DNA from: Halicephalobus mephisto
Lineage: Eukaryota; Nematoda; Chromadorea; Rhabditida; Panagrolaimidae
Assembly: GCA_009193035.1 (NCBI GenBank)
Contig: SWDT01000102.1
Location: forward strand, 270,547-334,546
Direction of reading: 5' to 3'
Length of the DNA: 64,000 bases
Position numbers and translations under genes: made by a program. Of this stretch, positions 11,035 through 21,700 are shown in pieces. The first letter of the stretch is position 1. Each line of letters opens with the position of its first letter. The notes below the pieces were generated by a model. It was not told the origin of the DNA. It did no database searches and saw only the letters and a program-made list of their open reading frames with translations.

Positions 11035-13290
11035 GAAATTTTCTGAAATTTTAAATAAATAAATTAATTTGCAAAAATCTCTCGCATCATTGAGACGATT
11101 TGATGAAATCCAGTAGGTAAAAATAATTTTCGATAAAGAGAGATTAACTCGTCAAAAGCCGATTTTATGGCAATTTTCTTTCGTTTTGCCCTCGGGGGTG
11201 GTTACGAGGAGATTGAAAACACAATAAATAAGTTGTTTTAAAAAAGTTAATTCGAAATTGTTGAGAATAGTCACTACAAAACTAGATTGAAAACACAAGA
11301 AATAAGTTATTTTAAAAAAGTTAATTCGAAATTGTTGAAAATAATCGCTACAAAACTATATTGAAAACATAAGAAATAAGTTGTTTTAAAAAATTTAATT
11401 CGAAATTGTTGAGAATAGTCACTACAAAACTAGATTGAAATTTCAAAGTCCGTTAATTCACGTGGATACCGAGAAAAAAGAAATGCCAGAAAAATGAAAA
11501 AAGCAGTTTTATGTCAACGAGTCGAACTCGACTTCTAGAAAAACGTACTTTTTTGACAGAATTTTTAATAAGAAAAAACCTTTTCATCCGGGTTTTCATA
11601 TACCAAAGTGAAAAAACAAAATCCAAAAAATTGAATTTAAAAAAAATAATATTTCGAAAAAGTTTTAATTTTAATTATAAAAGAATTTTTGATATTTTTT
11701 AAAATAAAGTTTTTTGGAAAATTTTCAGAAACTTGGGGAGATGTTTTGAACAATCTAAAATTGAATAAAAATTGGTTGGACTTTTTAAAATTCCAAAGAC
11801 GTTTTAGAATTTTCCAAAATTCGGTAATTTTTGAAACATTCAAAACCCACGCAGAAGTTTTCACAGGCTTCTAGAATCTTAAAAAACTAAATTTTTTTAA
11901 ATTTACAAAAATAGAAAATTTAAAAACTTAAAAAATTAAAAAATTTATAATCTTCAAAAACTTTGTAAAAGTTTCTAGAATCTTAAAAAACTAAATTTTT
12001 TTTAAATTTACAAAAATAGAAAACTTAAAAAATTTAAAAATTTATAATCTTCAAAAACTTTATAGAAGTTTCTAGAATCTTAAAAAACTAAATTTTTTTA
12101 AATTTACAAAAATAGAAAAGTTAAAAACTTAAAAAATTTATAATCTTCGAAAACTTTGTAGAAGTTTCTAGAATCTTAAAGAACTTTGATTTTTCCAGAA
12201 TCTACGGAAATAAAAAAGTTAAAAATTTACAAAACCAATATGTGAAACCTTGATATTCCGAGAATTTTTAGAATATTCTAAAATTTTGAAGCAATTTGAT
12301 AAAAATGCACATTTTTAATTTTTGAAATAATATGACTTTAATTCCAAATTTGTAATTTTACAGATAACTTTTATCTGAAAATTTAAAAATAATTTTTATC
12401 TGAAAATGTGAAAATAATTTTTATTTGAAAGTTTTAAAATAATTTTTATTTGAAAATTTGAAAATAATTTTTATCTGAAAATTTGAAAATAATTTTTATC
12501 TGAAAATTTGAAAATAATTTTTATCTGAAAATTTGAAAATAATTTTTATTTAAAAATTTAAAAATAATTTTTATTTGAAAATTTGAAAATAATTTTTATT
12601 TGAAAATTTTTTGAATGATAACTGGAAGTTGAAACTCGAAGAACTACTTTGAATTTATTGATGCTTGTCGTCAGCATTGTCATCTCCGGATCCTCAGAAA
12701 GGTCGTGCTTAAGCATTCAAGCGACAAATTCGCGAAAAAGGAACTAAATCGAAAAAAACAATTACTACAGCTACGTGTATGAAAAAACAAAGGTTTTTGG
12801 CGGAATTTTTTTGAACGGAAACATCCAATTTATGAATAAAACATCGCATATATCAGTTTTTACTTTTAGGTAAAAATGTCATCTGATACCGAACCCCATG
12901 AGTAAGAATCCAGAAGAATTCCGAGTCCCGGGGTTGATAGCTGTTCTCATATGGCAATGTGGAATATTTAATATATTGAAACAAGCCAAAAAATCAAAAA
13001 TTAAAACCTCCAGAAAAATAAATATTTTTCCTAATCCCCACCTCCAGATTTATCCCAGATTTCAAACAATCCAACAAGCCTAAATTCTCTTCCGTTTTCG
13101 TTGTCGAAGAAGAATGTCGAAAAAACTGATTTATTGCTTCAATTTGGACTTCAACAAGGCCGGAAATTATATATCATTGTGTGAATTGCTGTCAACAAAA
13201 AACTTATAATTTTGCTAATTTTACTTTGAATACTTATTTACTCTATATCACCACCAAAACAGCGACTTCATGCTGTGATTACTAAGCAGA
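11035..13290. other. Upstream region of the globin-like gene, possible extra exon
   Basis: Low-complexity DNA with triplicated TTGTTGAGAATAGTCACTAC units (11255-11440). One candidate exon is visible on the minus strand at 12716-12648: an ATG-initiated 23-codon frame (MLKHDLSEDPEM...) ending at AAA|GTAGTT. Its phase (0) does not match the next known exon (phase 1), so it is either a separate short transcript or needs another exon. An island at 12880-13150 shows no clear frame. Confidence 0.35.
12380..12612. repeat. 26-bp tandem repeat, about nine copies
   Basis: The unit AATAATTTTTATCTGAAAAT plus TTGAAA is repeated head to tail with single-base changes (ATCTG or ATTTG). It lies upstream of the globin-like gene. 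Confidence 0.85.
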
Positions 13291-13415
13291 AACAAAGTTA
13301 GTGACGTAGATCTCAGACAGTCGATGTGTTACTTTTTGTCCTTTATCTTCCAGACTACGTCGTTTCAAGTAGTTGAAGTAATTTGTTTATTTACATTCTT
13401 GTAATGAACTTACTA

Positions 13416-13850
13416 ATCCTACATTAGTGGGTTAGCTTCCGGCCGAGGGCTGTAAAACTAGGCTTGAACCCTCTGGATAACTATGTTCAGTGGTATTCAC
13501 AGCAGAGTACTGGCTCTGTCGGCGCAGTCGAAGATGGCAATAGTGGAGAACGGTAGATGAATCATCGGTGTAAAAAAGGCAAACGAACCTCTATACTTTG
13601 CTATTAATGTGTCTGTTTTCGTTTTGTGTTTATTGTAATTATATAATGCTTGAGTAATCGTAATGTTTTATGTTTTATGTTTTGCTTTATCGCGGTTCTT
13701 ATAATTATCACTTTCTTTGGTTTAATTACCCAAGTTTGAGGACAATAAAGAGACCGATACTAATCAATAGTAAGAAGGATTATTACGTTTAGGCTTTGTG
13801 GCCTTAAGGTTAACCACATCCAGGCGATATCTACGAGATCTGGAAAAAAT
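13416..13850. mobile_element. Insertion in the tandem array carrying a perfect SL1 copy
   Basis: A ~435-bp non-repetitive block splits one array unit and is bordered on both sides by AACTTACTAAT (about 13405-13415 and 13851-13861), which looks like an 11-base target-site duplication. The block ends in GGAAAAAATT, a weak A-rich tail. It contains the SL1 22-mer at 13719-13740 and a hairpin (TGTGG...CCACA, around 13796-13817). Because the array unit itself contains AACTTACTA, the duplication could also be a repeat artefact. No protein frame of note. Confidence 0.45.
13719..13740 (+). other. Perfect 22-base spliced leader SL1 sequence, not followed by a splice donor
   Basis: The plus strand reads GGTTTAATTACCC followed directly by AAGTTTGAG, identical over 22 bases to nematode SL1. 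In an SL RNA gene the next bases must be a GT donor; here they are GACAATAAAG. The copy therefore cannot donate the leader and is most simply a genomic copy of a trans-spliced transcript or a broken SL RNA gene. I see no Sm site downstream. Confidence 0.9.
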
Positions 13851-14349
13851 TAACTTACTAATTATCACGATAAACAAATAGCTTTTTATATTTATAAAAA
13901 TCATAATTAAATCCATCGTTCAAAAGTAAATCACTAAAGTAATCATCAATGAACATCGAAATTCTTGACGTAGAAATTGCATATATATTGATTTTTACTT
14001 TTTGGCTTCCAGATTACATTGCTTCAAATATTTGAAAAAATGTGTTTTCTTATATTATTTTAATTAACTTACTACGTCTAATGACGAATAGATAGTTATT
14101 ATATGTGTAAACATCACTACTAATTTTGCTTTTCATAAGTAGATTCACTCTAAAATTTATCAATGAATATAGAGAAACAAGTTCACATGAGAGTTTTCAG
14201 CTTATGTCACTTTTTTGATCTTCCAGATTACTTTGCTCTAAATAGTTGGAAGAATGTGTGTGTTATGTCTTTTACTTAGAATGAGACACAATACAAAATA
14301 GAAAGAAATATTATTAATACCAGAGCTACACCCGGGGAGGACTCCCGAT

Positions 14350-14411
14350 ACACCGAAATGTTCTCTTTTGTACTCCTCAGTGGAGAGAAGGGACTGTTAA
14401 ATCTTCGGTGT
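14350..14411. other. Strong hairpin in the second interruption of the array
   Basis: ACACCGAA (14350-14357) pairs with TTCGGTGT (14404-14411), and inside it TTCTCT pairs with AGAGAA. The block lies in a GC-richer 180-bp stretch unrelated to the array. It could be a structured RNA or the remains of a foldback element. Confidence 0.5.
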
Positions 14412-15708
14412 TCTGAATATCTCTAATCATAGGGACTGTGCGTCGATAGCAGTATGTATTTGCAGAGTTGTGATTAACTTACTACATCCGATGATAGATA
14501 GCTTTTACATGTATAAAAACTACAACTAATCTTATTGCTCATGAGTATATTCACTCTAAAATCCGTCAATGAATATAAAGAGATAAGCTTATAATATGAA
14601 AGTCTTCGGTGGCTTTATGTCACTTTGTATTCTTTATCCTTCAGATTACTTTGTCTCAAGCAGTAGGAGGAATGCATTTGCTTGTAGTGTTGTGTTTAAA
14701 TTACTATTTCAAATGAAAAACGGACAGTTTTATATATATATATATATAAAGATGACAATGTTGCTTATCATGAGTATATGTACTCTGTAATCTATCAATA
14801 AATATAAAAAAAAACAAGTTCATATCATGAAAATTTCAACAATTTGTGTGTCACTTTGTGTTCTTTATCTTCCAGATTACTTTGGCTCAAGCAGTTGGAA
14901 AAATATGTTTGCTTGTAGTGTTGTGTTTAAGTTGTTATATTCGGTACCAAATATACAGTTTTTACATGTATAAAAACCACAGTTAATCTTACTTTTCGTG
15001 AGCACATTTATTCCAAAATTTATTAATATAAGAAAACAAGTTCATATCATGGAAATTTCAACAATTTGTGTCGCTTTGTGTTCTATCACCTGTTTCAAGA
15101 CGTTGGAGTAATATGTTCACTTTCATTGCGGCAATTACTACATTCAGTACTCAACAGAAATTTTCTATACGTGTACTAACTACAACGAATCACATTTTCT
15201 GCAAATATACTCATTCCAAAAATCATCAACGAAAATAAAAAAACTGATAACGTGGAAATCTCTAATAGTTCATATATCATTTTTTATTCTCTATTACCTA
15301 CATTACTTTGTTTCGATTCAAATAGTTGGAATAAAGTGTTTACTTGTATTGCCGTAATTAACTTATTAGATCCAACGACAAGCAACAGATAGAGCTTCTT
15401 ATATGTACAAAAAACGTTTATAATCAAGCCCTTGTCTACGAGCGGGTCCACTCGGAAAGCTACCAGTAAACGTAATTGATTCGGACAAGTAAGATTTGGA
15501 AACAATGGGATTATATAGCTTCTGAGAAAAATACTTAAGTTAGCTCCCGTAGAATTCTCAACATAGAAACATGTTGGTAGAACGATTTGGATAAGAGAAT
15601 TTTGTAAAATAATTGAGAACTGAGATAAAGCACTGAAAGGCTAACGGATGTGATGGTGGAAAATGTATTGGATAAACAATTGGGATTAATTGAAAGCAAC
15701 CGGCATGA

Positions 15709-18700
15709 TTATTTTCCGATATTCGAGGATTTTTGAACGGTTTCAGATTTCCTCGAAGACTCAGTTTGGGACTTGGATTCTGCCACTTTGTCTTCGGAAT
15801 CCTTAATCGTAGAAACCCTCTCGATTACCTTCCTCTCTAGATCCATGTCTTTCAGGTAATCCAGGCCTCCAGAAGGCAGTCCTTGTTCTTGCAGCAGAGA
15901 GTCCAGAGTCTGCCAACATCGGCGGTTGTTCAGGAAGGATTCGTAAGTCTCCGATAAATCCGGCAGCAGATCCGAGAGATATCTGCAATCATGTTTTATA
16001 AAAATTAGAAATAAATTTCTTCCAAAATCATCGAAATTAAAATTTTCAGGAAATTTTATAAAAAAATTATTTTCAAAAAAGTTTATCAAATTTTTTTAAT
16101 TCGAGAATTTTAACAAATCGTAGTTGTAGAAATTTTTTCAAAATTAAGTAAAAATGCAAAAAAAATTGATTTTTATAATGAATTTTTTGAATTATCTTTT
16201 TTTTAATTTTTGGCGAAAATTAAACATTTTTAAAATTTTCAAATTTGATAAATATTATTTAAATTTTACAAAGTAAAAATTTTTAAAATTTTCAAATTTG
16301 ATAAATATTATTTAAATTTTAAAATTTTACAAATTAAAAATTTTTTAAATTTGATAAATATTATTTAAATTTTAAAAAGTAAAAATTACCGGAAAACAGG
16401 AAGAGCAATAGTGTCCATGAATTCGAGTTGGATTTTCGGAACACAGGCCCTGTCTCTATCCATCATCTCGATCGGACGGTTCCCCATCTGCTTTTCCAAA
16501 TCTCCTTGAGAAAAAAACTCTTTGTAGATGTTTTCCTGTAACGAAACCTAGTCACATGGATAATGAAAATTAAAACTTACAGCGATGCCTTTGGAATTTT
16601 TGAAATCCTTGCTTTGATCAGAAATGTCACTTGCCGTCATCAACAAACACATGAATAAATAATGATGATCGGAAGAATTCTTGTTGAATCCCACTGAAAT
16701 CATTGTTATTTTATTTAAAAAAATCATTGTTATTTTATTTCATAAAATCATTGTTATTTTATTTTTAAAAATCATTGTTATTTTATTTTTAAAAATTATT
16801 GTTATTTTATTTAAAAAAATCATTGTTATTTTATTTCATAAAATTATTTTTATTTTATTTTTAAAAATCATTGTTATTTTATTTAAAAAAAATTATTGTT
16901 ATTTTATTTAAAAAAATTATTGTTATTTTATTTTAAAAAATAAAAAAAATTATAAAGTAATTTTTGACAAAGATTTCTAAAAAATTTGAAATTTTTATTG
17001 AATTTTATGTTTCTAAGATGTTCGGAAATTTATAATTTCGAAGATATTTATAAATTTCTAAAAAATCAAAAATTTTAAAGGAATTTTGAAATATCTCAAA
17101 AATTCTATAAAATTTTTAAAATTTTGTGATATATTTAGAAATTGTTAAATTTCCATGGATTTTACAGACTTCTGGTTGAAATAAAATTTGAAAATTGTTA
17201 CCTTTGACCATTTCCTTGATTCTGTCGACTTTCCTCAAATGGGCGGCGATGTCCGTGGCAAGGATGATCTCCCGGATGTTGTCGAGGACTTGCTGATATT
17301 GTTGTCTTGTTAGTTGTTCGAAAATATTACATTCATCCATGCCTAATATCGTTACAGTTTGTGCGAAATGATGTCGTTCCAGGACCGAGCCTTCAGAACT
17401 GTAAAGTTGTGCCAGAGGGGTTTTCTAAAAAATTCAAATAAATTTTTATTAAATTTCAAAACTGAACAGATTGAAGCTGGAATGCATTTGTCGTTCCTCT
17501 GTGATCGATGTCGTGACACAAACAAGCCACCAGAAGCGAAAAAGCCTCCAAATTATTCAACGCTGATTTTACTTCCGGCATCCTCAGAAGTAAGTAACAA
17601 AAATGCCCGACGGCAAATGCGTGACTCCAATTGTGATATGGGACATCTCTGTACCCTTTCTGCACCATCAACAAAAATCGAGCAAGAGTACGACGACGAA
17701 GACGATATTTGTCGATGAAACCCAGTTCCTAAAATTAAAAAATTTCATTAAACTTCGAAAATTGAAAAATTTCATTAAACTTCGAAAATCGAAAAATTTC
17801 ATTAAACTTCGAAAATCGAACAAACTCGCCTTGAACATGCTGAGCGAGGCCTCGACGTAGGTGTCACCGGTGCCGATTGATCTAGGAACAAAACTGAATT
17901 TCGTAAAATCCGGATGGAATGAAGTAGGATCAGGAATATCGCGGACGGTTAAACGAAGAATATCCTCCGGAGCGATGGACAAAGTAGATCCTTGGACCAG
18001 AAGCTCCGCGGCCATGTGGGACCGTCTGTGGGCTTCTTGTAATTTCCTATATAATAAACACTAAAAAAATTTATTTAAAATTTAATTTTTTTTTAAGTTT
18101 AAAATTACGTGAGAGATACTGATGGCACAGTAAACTGCAAAGGTCGTGGCAATCTGCTCATCGTGGACAGTAAAAGCAGGTTTTCCGATTTTATTACAGA
18201 GTTCCGCGACTCCAACAAGGTTACCTGTAAAATTCCACATAATCATAAAAATAAAAAATAAAAATTTTCTTGATATGAATTTTCATAATTATCTACGAAA
18301 TTCCGGAGTTTTTTATTTTAAAAATTTTTGAATTTTGGAAAATTAAAAAAAATTAGATTCTGGAGAATTTCAAAGTTTCAAAATTTGGAATTTTTAATTT
18401 TTTTATAAAAGTCCAAAAAACTTCAAAATCCTTTGTAAAATCCAAACAATTCAGAATTTTCTTTGAAATTCCGAAAACAGAGGATTCTAGAAAATTATGA
18501 AAATTTAGAATTCATACAATTTAAAAAAATTTTAAAAATTTCCAAAAACTATAATTTTTAAAAATATTTCGAAATTTTTTATAAAATATTTGAAGATTTT
18601 AGATTTTTTAAAATTATAGAAAATTTAAAAAAATTTAAAAAATTTAGAAAATTTGAAATTCTAAAAGATTGTAATTTAAAAAAATTTTTATAACATTTCA

Positions 18701-21700
18701 TTTAAATTCAATAGAATTTTAAAATTTTCTACAGAATTTTAATATTCGAAAATTTGTATTTTTAAATTTTGAATTTTTAAATTTTTAAATTTTTAAATTT
18801 TTAAATTTTTAAATTTTTAAATTTTTGAATTTTGAATTTTTAAATTTTGAATTTTTAAATTTTGAATTTTTAAATTTTGAATTTTTAAATTTTGAATTTT
18901 TAACATTTTAAAAAAGAATTTACTCACCACTGCTGTCTTTAATAGGGAAACAAAGAATATTTCTAGTGACAAATCCAGTTCTTTCATCCACTTTCGGATA
19001 GAAATAAGGATGACTGAAAGAAATATGACGTAATTCAATGAGATTAACAACTCAAAAGACTCACTCATAGACATCTTTTACGTTCATCATTTCACCAGTA
19101 GTCGCGACGTGGCCGACTATGCCCTGATTCAGCGGCATTCTGATTTCAGTCAAGTATTCGTCTGTTGTTCCGTTTTTTTCGAAGACTTCTGCCACAAGTT
19201 CAGAATGTTCTTTATCCAACAAAAAAAGTGAACAACTGCAAACAAAAATTTAAAAAATAAAATTTCCTAATTTTGACAACTTTTGAAAATTAAAAAATTA
19301 TTTTAAATAAGAGCATTTTTGTGTGGAATTTTAAAAATTATTTTAAGTGAATTTTTATCTTTTATATAATTCAAGAGTAAGGTTTTAGATGTCCTTAGAA
19401 TTGGAGATTGGTTTTTAAAATTTAGGATTCTGAAGGCTGATTATTGATTCTGATTTCAGATCCAGGATTTACGAATAGGATTGCATAATTGTGAATATTT
19501 TTTATTTATTATAATTGTAGAATTGGGAGATAAATTTTAGGGACGATAAATTGATAATAAAATATATATTGGAGATATTGAAACATCTCCAAATTTGAAC
19601 AAGTGCTTACAAAGATGTATTCAAGTCTGTAAATTCCTAATCTGAAATCAGAATCCAGAGTTCTGAAGATTATTGATTTTAATTTCAGACTCATAATTTA
19701 TAAGTTAGATTACATCATCTTATGGACTTTTTGCTCAAATCTACGTACAGAATTAAAATATCAATATCTAGCAAATAAATATCTCGAACATGAATCTTCC
19801 ATTATCAACTTTAAACATCTCCAAATTTGAAAAAGTGCTTACAAAGATGTATTCAAGTCTGTAAATTCCTAATCTGAAATCAGAATCCAGAGTTCTGAAG
19901 ATTAATTATTGATTTTAATTTCAGACATAATTTATAAGTTAGATTACATTATTATATGAACTTTTTGCTCAAATCTAACTACAAAATTGGGAGATAAACT
20001 CCAAAGATACAAACATCGGATAACCAAAATTTACTTACATTTCGGCTTGGACTAAAGCTTTTGCTTCCTTGGTTATGTTCCGGACGAGGAGATTCATGTC
20101 TTCTGAAAGTGAAAGCAATCTTTTACATACATCTGGAGAAATACAATCTGATGGAGTGGAATCTGTGTCATGGTTTCCGTTTTTGGAACAAATACCGTTT
20201 CCCAAAATTGCGCCAGTACCGTTAGGACAACAACAAGGGGTCCGTAAAGCAGCAGCGATATCGTTTGAATGGTGATCTGTCGTCGAAGAACCGGGATCTC
20301 TTCGACAAGCAGCAACTGCGCTTAGAAGCATTGTTTGACGATCTAATAATGAAACAGAAGCCATTGGTGGAGAAGATGATTTTTCTCTAGATGTCGATGG
20401 AGGAGAATCTTCTGTTGATTGGGTCGTTGGCGAACGTGTCGCCAGATCCATGCCGCCGAATGCGGCTTCGATCAAGTCAACAGAATTTTTTTATTCGTAA
20501 TGAATTTTAAAATTTTTTAAAATTTAATTTAGAAACAAATAAATGATATATTTCTGTCGACAAAAAACTGCAAAATTTATTTTTTTATAAAATTCGAAAT
20601 AACCGCGAAAACGAATAGGAAAAAATATTCGATATTCGAGAAGTGGGAATTGACAGAGAACACACAGGTGCCGTAGGGCTATAGAGCTCTAAGGACGGCC
20701 TTGGAGCCAGCTTTGGTATGTTGAAAATGAAAGTCCCTAGAGATCAAATCTGACATAAAGTTCCGTGTTTCACAAGTTTTCTGTGAAAAAAACGTTGCCA
20801 AGGATGATTAGATTTTATATCACAATAGGAGGAAAATTAATCCATAAAAAATTTAAAAATTAAGAAATTTAAAAATTTAGAAAATTTAAAATAATGAAAT
20901 TTAGAAAATTTAAAAATTAAGAAATTAAGAAATTTAAAATAATGAAATTTAGAAATTTAAAAATTTAAAATAATGAAATTTAAAAGGAAATTAAAAATGA
21001 TAAAAATTCGTCTTATGGAAGTCAAAGTATTATAAAAATCGAAAATCGGATTTTTTAAGAAATTGTCTCAATACGAACTTCCGGGATTTTTAGAAAATTT
21101 TTAAAATTTGATGTCATGTATTTTTTTCAAAATTACATTATCTTAAAAATGGATATTTTTAGAAAATTATCTCGAATTTAAAATTCCTAAGCTTTAAATG
21201 TTCAAAAATCAGATTATTTTAAAAATTTAAAATTTAAAAACTTCTTAGAATTTTTAAAATCTAATTTTTTAAATTAAATGTTCAAAAATTAAGTTTTTTT
21301 AAAAATTAAAAAAAATAAATATTTTAAAAAATTTAAAAATTTCTTAGAATTTAATTTTTTTTAATGTTCAAAAATTAAGTTGTTTTAAAAATTAAAAATT
21401 TCTTAGAGTTTTTAGAATTTAAAATTTGGTTTTTTAAAAATTAAAAAATTGAATTGTTTTAAAAATTATTTCGACACGAATTTTCGGGAGTTTTAAAGAA
21501 CTTTTAAATTTTATTATTTTTAAAATAAAAAAATTAGAAAATCATCAAAAAAATTTTAATTATGGATATTAAAAAAATCGGATTATTTTAAAAATTAAAA
21601 AATTCTTTCAACACGAATTTTCGGAATTTTTCTCGGATGTTTTAAAATTTTTGGATTTCTAGAATATTCCATGAAATTCTGGAAAATCCCAAATTATCCA

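Larger units (their letters stand above)
13290..15500. repeat. Diverged ~210-bp tandem array, about seven copies
   Basis: Units share CTTCCAGATTACTTTGCTCA, AGTTGGAAGAATGTGTTTGC, AATTAACTTACTACATC, TTTTACATGTATAAAAAC and a CACTCTAAAATTTATCAATG-like segment. The CTTCCAGATTAC landmark or its diverged form falls near 13350, 14007, 14218, 14638, 14872, 15085 and 15294. Spacing is close to 210 bp except where foreign blocks interrupt (13416-13850 and roughly 14283-14465). Divergence between copies is substantial, so the array is old. No long open frame runs through it. Confidence 0.75.

Noticed and set aside
13719..13850. Functional SL RNA gene
   Set aside because: No GT donor after the leader and no Sm-binding site; only the 22-mer matches.
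16681..16911. 76-codon plus-strand frame of Ile/Val/Phe repeats
   Set aside because: Simple 24-25-bp tandem repeat inside a pde-2 intron.
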